Shown: positions 50,687 through 63,229 of the stretch, one piece after another
Numbering within the stretch: the stretch's first letter is position 1
Layout: each line of letters begins with the position of its first letter
Origin: Hermatobates lingyangjiaoensis
Taxonomy: Eukaryota; Arthropoda; Insecta; Hemiptera; Hermatobatidae
Assembly: GCA_026182355.1 (NCBI GenBank)
Contig: JAPFBL010000006.1
Location: 7,840,501 to 7,904,500 of the forward strand
Direction: 5' to 3'
Length of the DNA stretch: 64,000 nt
The notes under the pieces: model-generated
What the model saw: only the letters and a program-made list of their open reading frames with translations
What the model was told of the DNA's origin: nothing
Database searches by the model: none
Position numbers and translations under genes: made by a program

Positions 50687-50749
50687 ATCTAGTAGATTTG
50701 GATCCCAAAAAACAAAATTTTGGGACCTTTATTTTGGAGAACCCCAAAA

Positions 50750-50945
50750 AAACTTCCTGTAAAATTTAATATTTTGAAGCTCACGTTATGAATATCTAAT
50801 TCTTATAATCCAAGTTCTATAAAAATTGCAAATATATGGATTTTTATATGAGAGGTAAGGTGTTCTCTATTTTAGTGACGTCATCTCTATAGATCATTTT
50901 TTTGAAAAACTGTTATTCCTTACTATAAACTCATTTAATATGTTT
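50750..50945 (+). repeat. dispersed repeat, copy 2
   Basis: Partner of 48161-48355, including GAGAGGTAAGGTGTTCTCTA. It starts 64 bases after the short hAT element. No coding potential. Confidence 0.85.
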
Positions 50946-51789
50946 CCTCTACTTTATTTACACAAAACAGTTATCAATATTTTAAATACCTTGTTTCAGA
51001 AACCAACATTTTAATAAAAGTAGACAAATATGACAAGTGTTAGCAGATGAAGGTTTCTCTTTGATTTCTATACCTTTTACTTTCAGCTAAAATATATATA
51101 TTTCAATTATAATATAATATTATAATAATAATTGATAATATAATATAATATATTAATAATAATATAATAATAATAATAATATATTATATAGTATTATAAC
51201 ATTGTAGTGATTCAGAAATGAAATTTTGTGTCGTACATATACATACTCACATATGTAGACAAAACACACACACACAGACACAAACAAGGATGCATACCTC
51301 ATGTATGGGTAAGATAAAACTACAATGTAGATGCATTTGAAATGTTTAACTTAGTAAAATTACGACATAAACTGAAAATTTACTCGAAACAGTTTAATAG
51401 TGCAGGAATATTATTTTTTAAAAAAAAAAAATGGTTCTCAAAAAAAATTTGAAAAGTTTATTACTGGTTTTTAAGATGCACATATTCGCAGTTTATTGGA
51501 TTAACTAGTTAAGAGTTTATATAAATCTACATCTCAACGACTTTGGTAGGTTTCGTTTAAAGATGGATACTGTCCAAAAACAATAGAACTAGCTCAGCAC
51601 CAGCTTAGAGATAAAACTGCTAATTTATCACTTAATGTAAATTACACTAAGCACTATTGTAATAAGAATATGCATGTATTTTAGAATCTAAAAAGACATT
51701 ATGTACAGCTCTTCAAAGCGTCATTAACGATACTGATTTCGTACAGCAGCAGAGTATTCATGACTGTGATCATATGTTTCGTTGTTATA

Positions 51790-52330
51790 GTACAATGGTG
51801 TAATAAAGTAGTAGATTGAAAGTTAATTCTAAGAAGACTAGTGATATATTCTTCAACAGGAAAAGTAAGTTAAGCGATTTTAGAGCTCCGAACTTACTGC
51901 GATAAGACAAAATCTCTCATAGTATTAAACATCTCGGAGTTTTAGAAAAGAAATCAAGTTGGAAACCGTACGCTAACAACACAAATTGAAAAGGGAATCA
52001 AAAGGCTAAGTTTTGAAGGCCAACGCATGTAGTTGGTAAACTGTTTAAAGTCTAAGGTGGTTTATTGGTAATTTCTAGTGGTGGTAAAGCCTAGGGATCT
52101 TTATGGGCCTGTACGGTGTCTGGGATTAAGAAATAAATATACTGAGGAACACTAAAACTAAATACTTTGCTAGGTTGGGAGGAACTGATGCTACGAAAAC
52201 CACACCCACTAAAGCTCTTGAAGTCCTGTATGGGCACCCAAGCCTCCCCGACTCTGTGGTAGGTGAGATCATGGCGGTTTTCATTGGGTTCTGAGATGAA
52301 TCGGATATGGAACAATACCGTGTGTAATGA
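51790..52330 (+). pseudogene. LINE reverse transcriptase C-terminal remnant
   Basis: Across frameshifts the plus strand gives LKVNSKKTSDIFF, ISHSIKHLGVL, WKPYANNT, YGPVRCLGLRN and then ATKTTPTKALEVLYGHPSLP. This follows the end of non-LTR reverse transcriptases: LN..KT, the LGV..D..L.W block, and the (M/L)RTTPT.ALEVL.G.PPL motif of Jockey/CR1/I-type elements. Stops are frequent. Neither the 5' part nor an endonuclease is seen nearby. Confidence 0.65.
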
Positions 52331-53528
52331 CCACATTGAAATTCAGGAGATATTAAGAAATAAGATAGGTATTTTAGAGGAAAGAGGTAAGAAATAATTA
52401 GAGGCAAGATTTAAAAATGTTCTAATTTTGTAAAGCAATTTCGGTGTGTCGGCCTCTTGTAAAAAGACGTGCGAGGACAGTGAAGTTGTTTTCTCATCCT
52501 CCTCACTGTTGGCTCCACGCTTGGTAAAGATAGACAGGCAAGTGCAGGCATTTATATTTGAGAGGAAGATAGAAAACTAAGTTTTCTCCTCAGTCTTATG
52601 CTAGTCTTCCAGACAGAAGTTTTTTTATGCCACCAAAGTGCAGGAGGTATAGTATCGACATTAGTAAGGAGTTTCTATTTTCTGAAATAGTTAAGGGGCC
52701 ATTAAAACCATTGTCCTCGACACCTCCCTCATTTTTACATCAAGAGCGACAGTATTGTATGATATAGCCTGTAAGAAACTTTCAAAATAGATATCAGCCT
52801 CCAGACAGTGAAGTTGACGGTAACAGGGAGGCCTGCTAAACTTGGATGTATCACACATTTTGTATGATTGGAACCGGCGGTTTAAATATTTACTTCGGGT
52901 CCCAGTATTGAAAACAACGATTTTTTCTTGGGACTCAGAACTGTTAAATTAAAAAAAAATGTATAGGACTTCTCACAAGTCACTGTAGACGTAGGAGATA
53001 TTTATGAATACTGGACTTTGAGAGCAGTATAGAGAACCAGAAATATGGTGAGGAAGATGAAACTTTTTTTGCCCAACTGTCCTTCTTGTAGCCCACTCAA
53101 ATTAAGTTTTCTCGCTGAATATACCATTAGGATTGATAAATTAAAGGAATATCAGTGGAAGGATTTTCTGATATTTGACCTCTTCACTCCTACTACCACC
53201 ACTACTAACGGACACATTGGGACTATGCTCTATTAAAATAATCAAAGACATATATCCCACAAATACTAGTTGTCATAAAACTCGTGCATATTCTGTCAGT
53301 AAACTCACACATATATTACATAAATGAAACATACCTTTCTAAGTAGCATCCTTCTTGTAGTTTCAGAATATCCTTGAAATCGGTCTATATTTAGGACTCT
53401 AGGAGAGAGACAGACAAACAGAATCTGCAACTTTATTATATGATCTTCCAATTTTTGGAAATAATTTAGGTTCTTTAAATACAGCTTCTTTTCAAAAAAT
53501 AGAGGAGAAATTATGAACTTGAATAATA

Positions 53529-54640
53529 ACTGTGAATTTCTTTTGTGCCTATTATTCTCCTCTCTCTCTCTCTCCCTATTACTTTTTAGACTATTTAATT
53601 TGGACATAATTTAATATTTCATATCTTCCGTTTAATGTCTCTATCACACACACACCCACAGACTGGCCAATTCACAAAACTGATTTCATTGTACTAAAAG
53701 GACATCAAAACGTTACATCAACCATCAACACTTTACAATATTGAACATAAATGTAATCAAAATTTGTTAAATAAACAGATATTGATAGTCAGATTTTGGG
53801 TGTGTAAACTACAAGTCCAGACGTTGTAATTTCTTAATTATGGGGAAACTAATTGAATCTATAACTGAAACAAAAAATCTTTTTTTTTTAAATAATATTT
53901 AAAACAAGGTCAATCTTGTTTTAAAATATAAAATTTTTGACTTAAGTTGGATTATGAAAGTTTGATAGCAATGAAATTAGATCAAACACCACAATAGATC
54001 TTTATGGGAGGATCAGTTGTACATTTCATTGCAAAAAAAGCTTTAACAGAGACGGGTAATATAGTTTCTTTTAAGGTTCATAAAAAAAAAACTCCGCTAA
54101 CTATAACAAATAAAATTATATGGAAAAAATTCAACTGAAATTAGTATGACGTAAAAAAATTTAAAAATTCTAATGCTGAAAAAAAAAATATACCCATAGA
54201 TTTGAAACTCAACATAGAGCATGATCGCATATACTTGTTTATATAGACCTAGTTCACATGGAATTAAAATTTGTTATGCACCTGAACAAAATCAAAACGC
54301 CGTATTATTTAAAGTTTTATTAAAAAAAATTTTGAAGATCTTTTGAAGAGTCAATATTACATTTATTTAATAGGAAAAATTCTTAAAACAGTAGAAACAA
54401 ACACAAACTACTATTTATTTCTTTCATTTACTCTTTATATAAAATACAGAGAAAAAGTATTGATTTTTGGCCCTAATATCAAAATCATATTTTAACCAGA
54501 AATACATGTGCTGATGTCCTTTGAGTACAATGAAATCAGTTTGGTGAATTGGCCAGTCTGTGGGTGTGTTTGTATGATAGAGACATTTGAAAGTGTCCAA
54601 ATTGAATAGTCTAAAAAGTGTGTGTGTGTGTGTGTGTGTG

Positions 54641-54707
<67 letters not shown>

Positions 54708-54731
54708 ATAGGCACAAAAGAAATCCACAGT
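53529..54731. repeat. inverted duplication, arms about 190-220 bp
   Basis: 53529-53715 (ACTGTGAATTTCTTTTGTGC onward) is the inverse of 54510-54731. Both arms contain the order GTGCCTATTATTCTC, (CT)n, AGACTATT(T/C)AATTTGGAC, (CA)n, CACAGACTGGCCAATTCAC. The right arm's (GT)n and (GA)n have expanded. The spacer is about 0.8 kb and non-coding. Confidence 0.8.
54619..54705 (+). repeat. (GT)n(GA)n compound microsatellite
   Basis: About 11 GT units, then about 30 GA units. It is the expanded counterpart of the short (CT)n and (CA)n in the left arm of the 53.5 kb inverted duplication. Confidence 0.9.
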
Positions 54732-55086
54732 ACTACCGAGACACAACTACAGTTTATAATTAGGAAAAATGAAAGCCGTGTAGTTTTCTACAGCATGTAC
54801 TAGTAGATAACCCACCAGTGCATGAAGGTTGTCTAACGAAGGTGGTGAAGTCAATCTTACAAGTCACACCCTTTAACAACTCGGAATGTGAGCAATTTGT
54901 TCTTGCTATGTTGAACAACAATTGTGTTGGGCAACATTGAAACATGGGAAAGGTACTTATTCGTACTTAATGACAATTCGGCCACTAAATTTAACTTATA
55001 TTTCTCGTTTTTCAAGAAATATAAAATTTCATATCAGGTATTGCTTTTTTATGTATACTTCACTAATTTAGAATAGTGGAATAGTA

Positions 55087-56475
55087 ATATGAGAACTATT
55101 AAATTCTATCTGCAGAAATCTGTCACAATGTTCTAAAAGAAGGAATCTAATTTTGTAGAATGATAAAATCAATATAGTTACATTGAGACAAATGGAATCA
55201 TATTAAATTATTATACTTTGTAAATGGATAAAAAAAGTGTCCACACGATAAAAAAACCTTTTTATTCTACGCGTTTCGAACACTTCGTGATCATTTACAG
55301 GTAAACTTCTACCTACGATACAAATTCTAAATTAAAAGTTACAAAAATAAACTGGATTACATTTTCATGTTATTGTATATTTTTATAACTTTTAATTTTT
55401 AATTTGTATAGTAGAAGTTTACCTGTTGATGAACAGGAAGTGTTGGAAACGCGTAGAATATAAAGGCTTCTTTTTTGTTTAGAGACATTGTTTTATTCCA
55501 TTTGCCCCAGTATGAGTAAATACCACACAATTACGGATTGCACAACTAATGAGAACATAATAAATTGATTATGTATGAGTATATAGTTGATAACACTTCA
55601 CCTTCATGTTTGATAGTGCGTCTATGCGATAACCATATTAAAATAAAACCAATAGTAAATTGATTGTCAACGAGTTTAATGTTATGATCAGTTTTAGTAA
55701 AGTTGAATGTTTTGAACTTTGGTTTTTTCAAAAAATCCATTGAATTTCTGTCCATCAGCTAAGTCAATTAGGATCAAAATTAATATTTGTTATCTGTATT
55801 TTATAGCCGTATCAACTTCTTCTAAGCCCTTTGTAACTTAGTTTATATCTATTCTGAAACAATTTTCCAAAGTTTAGATATTAAAGGATAATTTCTATAT
55901 GGATCGCAGCTTATACATATATTAGTAAACTAAAAAGGGAGAAATATAATTTTTTAATCCAAATCGTATAGTAAGATTACTACCAAATATCAAAAAGTCT
56001 ATTTTTATTTGATGCCTCTAAAAAAAGTTCAATATTAGATACAAACTTACTATTCCATTTCAATAGTAACAGTGGCTTAAATAAGAAAATTAAAGCTGCT
56101 TTTGTCTTAACATATCCTGATCACTCGCACATGCAAACGAATTTTTGAAAAAATTTTTTGATGGGGAATTTCAAAAACTACACAAAAAAGAGTTCAATGT
56201 TAAAACCAACAACGCGTTTAGAACACTTAAAAATCTTCTTCATGTTTGTTATTACAACAGCTGCTTAGGAAGGACTAGGAGATCTCACAACATGAATACC
56301 TTTTGAAAACTCGATATAAAAATTTTGACCCAAATGTAGCACTTTTATTATTCTAAATGTCATATGGAAGGTAAATGACCTTATGACATTTACATAAAAT
56401 ATGAGAACTATTAAATTCTATCTGCAGAAATCTGTCACAATGTTCTAAAAGAAGGAATCGAATTTCGTAGAATCG
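55087..56475 (+). repeat. direct repeats of about 77 bp flanking 1.2 kb
   Basis: ATGAGAACTATTAAATTCTA through GTTCTAAAAGAAGGAATC(T/G)AA occurs at 55087-55163 and 56399-56475. The interval contains the 55.25 kb fold-back and another decayed ACGCGTTTAGAACACTT segment at 56212. Confidence 0.75.
55251..55477. repeat. 227-bp fold-back palindrome, GAACAC family
   Basis: AAAAAACCTTTTTATTCTAC with ACGCGTTTCGAACACTTCGT on the left pairs with the right arm ending CGCGTAGAATATAAAGGCTT. The left arm, on the minus strand, has GATCAC-GAA-GTGTTC-GAAACGCG; the right arm has GAACAGGAAGTGTTGGAAACGCG. In both, the first core box is altered (CTGTAAA and CTGTTGA). Confidence 0.75.
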
Positions 56476-56825
56476 AAAACATTAAATTTTATAATAACTG
56501 TGTTATATAACATCTCATAACCTATTTCACTACAATCACTTGTAGAATCATGAATATGAATGTGAATCACTTTTTTTCTGAATACGAATTTAAGCAACCA
56601 CTGCTATTGACATTGTCTGAAGTCAGTCATAAAAAATCTGGACAACTCAAATAATCAAGAGCTAAGGGTTTTTTTGAAATACGACTCTGGCCGAGGAAGG
56701 TGATTTACAAAGAAAACCAACAAGACTTCTATCCAGGTATTGATATAGTCTTATCGTAAACTAATGTAAACAATACTTCTTTTTGGAGATACTTCTACAA
56801 AAACTAATTTTCTAAATCTTGTGAT

Positions 56826-57094
56826 GGAGGCCGAGCATTGGCTCTTTGTAATACCATACAATGAAGATTGATTCTACAGTGAGAGTCCTAAATTTTGCCC
56901 AACTCAAGTGTATTTGGAATAGGGATCTTTAACGAGTACCTGACATCGTCAGACTCGGGACCGACGGTTTAACGTCCTTCTCCAAGGGTCGACGTGCTCA
57001 GATTTATTCACCTCCCGCATGAATAAATTGAGGGCCAGATGGGTATCGAACCCCGGTCCTACCAATTTGTAAACTACAGAGCTAACCTGGCCCG
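56826..57094 (-). mobile_element. second copy of the same SINE, older
   Basis: The sequence matches the 43.4 kb SINE across its body (GGGACCGACGGTTTAACGTC, TTTATTCACCTCCCGC) and head (GAGCTAACCTGGCCCG on plus). The region between the A and B boxes has a short deletion and changes, and the 3' tail is missing. No target duplication recognised. Confidence 0.8.
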
Positions 57095-57099
57095 TAAGT

Positions 57100-59000
57100 C
57101 ATAGCTTCTTTCATGAAATCAAAATTTGTGTTACCGAATATCAGTGATAATCAAATCATGACCACAAAGCAATTCCAAACAAGACAGTGTCACTGGCAGA
57201 AACCACCTGCAGAGTAATCACGGAAGAATATATATTCTGAAAACTGGTATATATTGAGTTGGTTATAACTGGGTTTCATTTATGAGGCTTGATATGTAGA
57301 TAGAAAACAACATTTCTGTGTTCAACACTTGTGTATATTGGCCTAGAAAAGACAGTCGACAGTATACAGTAAGTGAAGAAAAACGACGATCTGCTGATGC
57401 CCAGTGAAGATTGTGTACGCGAGCTACTAAATGTCTTGTCGCTACTTACTACCTTAGAGGCCCCACAGACTTATATTGCACACACTATTGATAATGATTG
57501 TCCATAAAGTTCAAGATCATTGAACATTCAAAATTGAAGACTGAGCATTGAAACTAAAAGAGATCACTGATTGTAATACTAATGACTAGAGAGAAAAGTG
57601 TAAAATTAACATGGGTGAACTATATTCATTTTTTCCATTAATATGTTTAAAAATAGCAAAGAAGGCATACTTACTTAAGACAAAAAAAATGTATTGTTAT
57701 AACTATATATTTTATTCTATTTCTATTCTCACGAGCTACACATAAAAATAAGAACATAAGAATGCACTTGGTGTAATAGGTCCTAAAAATCTATCCAACA
57801 AAAGTAAGAAACCATTCAATTCAAAGTCCCGTTTTTAAAAAAAAACATGATCAGTATAAGCATAAGCCAATTGAATATGTTAAAAATAAACTCATTTTTT
57901 AATGAGTTTTGAAAAGTAGAGCAGTATTTGTCTATAGGTGACATACAGAAATTCTGAAAGCCTCATATGGGTCTGACTTTTAATTACGAAATGCAGTGAA
58001 GCACAGGCGATTGTGGGAACGTTAACGAAGCTGCTCTCAAGAGAATTGGAGAAGCAATGTCAGATAAGTCTAAAATACTTCTTTCTACACTTTCCGTTGG
58101 AAGTATACATACAACTAATATATCAAAAATATGTTACTGTCTGATATCACTTCAAGTTATTATTACGCATTCCTCGCACAATCCATGAGGCCATTGACAT
58201 TGCATATGTTACAATTTAACAGTGTTTATTAGATACCAAAGAGGTAGAGATATTTGTTATAACTTTTTATTTCGCCAGTATTTATCAGGCCATAAAAGAG
58301 GTGAAAACCCCTTTAATGTATAAATAAATTGATGCAAAAGAAAAAAAATTTGTTAGAATAGATGTATAGAAAAATATACCGATGGAACAAAGTATTTTAG
58401 CACTACTTCACAATATCCCAGAAAATGCGATATCCATACAAAAGGAGCTAATAAGAAAGATGTTTGCAGATCTGTACAAGTTTCAGATGAAAACTTCAAG
58501 TAATCAATTACTACACAGAATCTTTTTTTAAACACGACTTTTTCACAAATTCAGCTTCTTTTTTAAACCGATGTTCTCTGGTTGTTTCAAAAGAAAATAT
58601 CATTAAGGGATAAGCTTCAAATTATTTTTGTGCTAAATTAACAGTAATTGTTTTTATGACTTCAAACGGTTCTGTAAAATGTCATACTTCATAGATGTAT
58701 TGTGTATTCATTTTATCAACTAATTTTTACAAGAGAACAATTTTATTTGTTTCACATCATGACAAAATAAAAACTACCGTTGCAAACTAAATTTGGATAA
58801 AATAAAGGGAGTTTTTAATGTAGACATACAAAAGAAGTTGTTTCTCTCAACGGATTTATAAACAGTTCGGCTGGTAAAATTGTTATTCATACTGCAAACA
58901 GAATTACAGAGCATTTATGGTATTTAGAAATAAACCTGAGAAACTGTTCTTCATATTAACAGATACATGGAATGGATATGTATTCAGCTTAATACAATAC
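57100..59000 (+). other. AT-rich sequence, possibly decayed hAT body
   Basis: Between the SINE and the hAT C-terminal remnant. Scattered coding-like bits on plus (for example around 57990-58200) may be the same dead transposase, but cannot be aligned by eye. Confidence 0.3.
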
Positions 59001-59019
59001 CAATGCCAGAGCCTTAATA

Positions 59020-59262
59020 CGATATGGAAATACCAGTTATTAGCTTCAGACAGATTTTTGATAAATATACATTAGAAATGTATTTTAACATCATTCTGTA
59101 AAATGTAAAATACATTTTGCCTTTTCACACTTCATATCTAACCATGTGAAGTTGCTTTTTCAGCACTTATAGATATCAAGTTGAGAAACTCGCATACTTT
59201 TGAATATTTAATTACATTTCACAGAACAAAGATTTTGCAATTCTGGGAAACACTGCTTTGAA
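59020..59262 (+). pseudogene. hAT transposase C-terminal remnant
   Basis: The plus strand reads YILPFHTSYLT, then after a frameshift CEVAFSALIDIKLRNSHTFE. This matches the C-terminal dimerisation block of ZBED/SCAND3-type hAT transposases (LLPFSTTYLCE.AFSALT.IK). An AAACACTG at about 59251-59258 may be the element's terminal repeat. Upstream to about 57900 the sequence is plausibly more of the same element but too decayed to align by eye. Confidence 0.6.
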
Positions 59263-59269
59263 TAATAAG

Positions 59270-61065
59270 TCTACAATATAGAGTAATAAGTTTAACAAAA
59301 TTATTACTTCTTAAGATTATAATTTTAATTTTTATTTTCAGATAGATGTACTGGTTTCTATTTTAGACTGTAGTACATGACAACTAAAGTTTTATTAAAA
59401 CTATAAACATAACTTCAGATTTTAAATGAATATGCTGTGAAAAGGCGAATGAAAGTTTTATTATCATCTTCATTGAAATATAAAAAATAAATAAGTATCA
59501 AAGTCAAAATAAACAACATCATGAAAGATAAATAAGTAAGATAAAGTAATAAAATCTGGAAGAATATACTGTTAATCCGTAAACTCGAGAAGAGACCTGA
59601 TGCATAAGGAGCAAACCATAAATAGTGACACAAATGCTGAATGTATAACTTTTGATGTAACAGAAACCATTATTTATCCATTAGGTTTTTGTAGTGCTGT
59701 TAAAATAATACCTTTGCCCATCGTTATTATTCTAGGAATTCAGGTTTGACACTAAAGGATAAGCTGCTCATTAGTAAACTTCTTACATTTCACACCTAAT
59801 CACCTACCCTACACTTATATCTATAAAGATTGCCAACAAGCATTATTCAGTGGAATAAATGCTAAATTATATTAGATTGTTTTGAAAAATGAAAGGCAGG
59901 CAATTGGCAGTGGAGTGAGCTGGTTTGTCACGGTTGTATATTTAGTAAAGGTGCGAGTTGCTGGTCGTGCAGTGGCAAGGTCTGGACAAGGTTAGCACTG
60001 TTCAGTCGCTTGTAGACTGTTGGCAAAGGGCCCTAGTTTCACAGCTATTGTGCACGAGACTACGCTTCAACATTATAAACTTTGTCTATTTCACCCTAGA
60101 CTTCATAATGATTAAATACTTTATTCTTTAGTAGGTCAACTTATTTATATCTAAATAAATGATCTGTCGTCAAAGTCAATAAAGACTATTACATTTCCCT
60201 TTATCGACTGAAAATTAATTGAACCAAAGAAGAAATGGAATTGACTTGCCCTTTTTAATCTTAAAGAGACACTGCTTTTTAAATTAGTTAACAATGGTTA
60301 AGGACCCACAATCCATGATGAAAAATGTGTTATTCATTTTTTGCATTATTTATAAGAGAAGTTAAATAAAACATTATAAAAATATAAGTTACTCTTTCAA
60401 AGGAAAACATGAATCCTCTTTGTTTATTTCAATGCTTTACTATTAAAATTAGAAAATTAGGAAGAAAAGAAATGAGCTTGAGCACACAGGAGCTGGATCA
60501 AGAGTTGAAGAGAATCTGAGAGAAAGAACCAAGAGCATGTGCTGTTGAGCCAATGACTGGTACAAACTAAACTGTCCATCACAATTAGTGCTAAAAATTA
60601 CAGAAAACTGCTAAAATAGTACCACTCGAACGTACTACAGCACTTCTAAGTTGGCAATACAGTATATATATAATCACTAGGGTATAGTGTGTATATAAAA
60701 TGTTACATTCACTTGTGAGTAAACAGACCTGTTGCCCTGTTTCTCCTCAACCTTATTTCCATAGTCAACAGTGGCATGTTTCTGATTTTCATATAAAGTA
60801 CATAGGTTTTACCTTACCACTCAATAAAGAATACATTTCTCTTACATGTAGGAGGCCTGTTAAAGTAAATCACAATTTGTATAAGTTTCCTTATACCTAA
60901 GTAGGTATGAGAAAGTCATTCCTTCTCTACGCTGATTGTTCTTCTGAGGACTAACGCACGGTAACTTTAGCTTAGGTAAATATTCTTTGGTGTTATTGAA
61001 GCTATATTGATGATAATCAGATTTTCCAACAATGCTGAAGGTTATATATAATACTAATATGTGTA
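59270..61065. other. AT-rich sequence, no gene recognised
   Basis: A GC-richer patch at 59890-60060 (GGCAGTGGAGTGAGCTGGTT and on) has no sustained frame. Nothing else recognised. Confidence 0.45.
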
Positions 61066-61078
61066 CCATATATATATA

Positions 61079-61277
61079 TGATCAAACCACAACATGAACA
61101 TGGAAAAAAGACTATGATCTTTCAACCGTAAGAAGCAAAGTTTTTTGGTCTCGTCAGAGTCAAAAACCCAACTGTAAGAATTGTTGAACAGTTGGGTTTT
61201 TGACTCTGACGATGACCGCTTGTTACGGTTGAAAGATCTTAGTCTTGTTTTTCCATTTCATATTGTGGTTTGATCAT
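61079..61277. repeat. fold-back palindrome, CTTGTTA family
   Basis: The arms (TGATCAAACCACAACATG and the inverse ending GGTTTGATCA) join at AACTGTAAGAATTGTTGAAC. The right arm has CTGACGA-T-GACCG-CTTGTTA-CGGTT-GAAAGATC. The left arm carries a small insertion near the hairpin. (TA)n at 61068-61079. Confidence 0.8.
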
Positions 61278-61326
61278 TGATATATGTATATAACAAAATT
61301 TCACATAAACAAGTGAAATAACAATC

Positions 61327-61500
61327 AATGATCGAACTGCAATATGAAAAGGGAAAAAAGACAAAGATCTTTCAACCGTATCAAGCAGTCTTCGTCAGAG
61401 TCAAAAACCCAACTGACTCAGAATTGACTCTGACGAAGACCGCTTGATACGGTTGAAAGATCTCAGTCTTTTTTCCTTTATGATATTGTGGTTTGATCAT
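61327..61500. repeat. second adjacent CTTGTTA-family palindrome
   Basis: It begins about 50 bases after the previous palindrome and has the same layout: CTGACGA-A-GACCG-CTTGATA-CGGTT-GAAAGATC in the right arm and the inverse in the left. (TA)n follows at 61499-61513 and again at 61552-61588. Confidence 0.8.
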
Positions 61501-61550
61501 ATATATATATATGTATGTAGTATGTATAATAATATTATCCTAATAATATA

Positions 61551-61594
<44 letters not shown>

Positions 61595-62327
61595 TTTTGT
61601 ATAATTATAGCTCACAATATTTTACGGACCACAGTTTTGCTTTTTGGTGTAAAATTAGTAAAGAATGCATTGAAGACATTCTCAAAAATAAAATAAGTTC
61701 CTGATAATTTATCTTGTTTTGTTGTGAAGTTTAAACAGTACATATAAACTTTAATACTTGTTATTTTGAAATATTTCCGCTTTAAAATATGTTTTGCAAA
61801 CCAATATATTTTGAATGAATTTAGTATTTTAATATTTCCTTATATTGTTTTATAAGAGAATACACTTCACTTTCATTTACCGATAAAAACAGTAGTAGAA
61901 TACTCACAAAAATAAAATTTCAAATAGTATATGAAAAAAAAATTCTGTTATCACCAAAGACAATAAAGGGTAATATATTTCCCTTTAAATCCATTTAAAC
62001 AGCATCTATTACATTAAATGTCTTTTTTTTAGACATATGAAATATGCAGTTTTAATTTGTAATTATGTAGGACTAGTGAAAATGTTTTAATTTCTTGCAT
62101 TAATTTATAGGAATAATATATTTATTTTATGACCTAAAATTAAATCTTTGTTCACTTAAAATGTTATACAATAACAAACAGAAGTTTTGATTTTTTTTTT
62201 AAATCACTTAAAAGTTGAATGTAAATATTATTTCGTAATATATAAATACGGAATACCTTATTATTCCTGATAATCAGACGACATTGAGTAAGAATTGTTG
62301 TTATGTTGAGCACAAATGATTATTTAC

Positions 62328-62500
62328 CTTGGAGACACGAGTTGATAAAGAGCTGAGCTGGTCGCGCAACGATATCCAGAGAAGAGGGCGGTATGACAGG
62401 GTTACTGGGAGCGCAGCGTGTAGGTAGGGCGGACAGCAGAAATAGCCTCTCTTGTCCCTGCCAAGCGCCACTCTAGTCTTCTCCATACTCCCTACCTCTC
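62328..62500 (-). other. possible 5' non-coding exon upstream of the PDZ gene
   Basis: A GC-rich island on the minus strand ends in a good donor, TCCAAG|GTAAAT, at 62328. If spliced to an acceptor at 38435, the PDZ ATG at 38421 would be the first start in the PDZ frame, and an upstream reading frame from this exon would run out of frame with it. The upstream limit (about 62500) is approximate and no core promoter is evident. It could equally belong to another gene or be a GC-rich repeat. Confidence 0.25.
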
Positions 62501-63229
62501 CTTCATACATATAAATAAACAATACTTCCATAAATCTATTTAACCAAGAAATTTATATGGCTAAACAAAAGTTAATATTTCCATGATAGAATTCTCATCA
62601 GCATTTTGAGCAGATTGAAATATATCTCTTGATGTTTCTTTTAGAAGCTGTTCCGATTAAACTTTCTTCTTTCTCTTTATCCTTCTACATAGTTTTTACA
62701 CGTTTTAATTTAATGATGTTAACATTTTTATTAATGAACTTAAGTTTCTTAGCATTTATTAAAAACAAACAATATTGATGAACAAAGAATCCATAAATAC
62801 CAGGACATGTAATACAAAACGCAACTTCCTTAGAATTTTCGATGAAGTAAAAGTGGCTGTCCTCTTTAGACGTGGCGGTGTTTAAGGGACGTCTAACTCT
62901 TCGCCCTATAATGTACATAAAAATGTGAGTCAAAATTGAGTAATACCTATAATTATAATGAAAAAAATACATTAATATTTATTTAAAATACAAACGTGTT
63001 TTCCTTGTCCAAATATAATTACATGACACATATTTTAATTAAAATTAAAGTACTTAAATAAATTTTAATCAAGACCTCCAATTAATAAATAAAAAGAATA
63101 CAGGATGAGAATTACGGACTATCTGTGCAGTTTTAGCTATAGCACAGTATGCCATTTCCATATATAAATAAAAGAAATCACCTTTCGTAGTTACAGTGTA
63201 ACCCCCCCGATGTGCCTTCATCTTGTAGT

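Noticed and set aside
48161..50945. LTR retrotransposon bounded by the 195-bp direct repeats
   Set aside because: No TG...CA ends, primer-binding site, polypurine tract or gag/pol sequence between them.
54424..54803. Open frames of Ser-Leu, Arg-Glu or His-Thr repeats
   Set aside because: Translations of (GA)n and (GT)n microsatellites.
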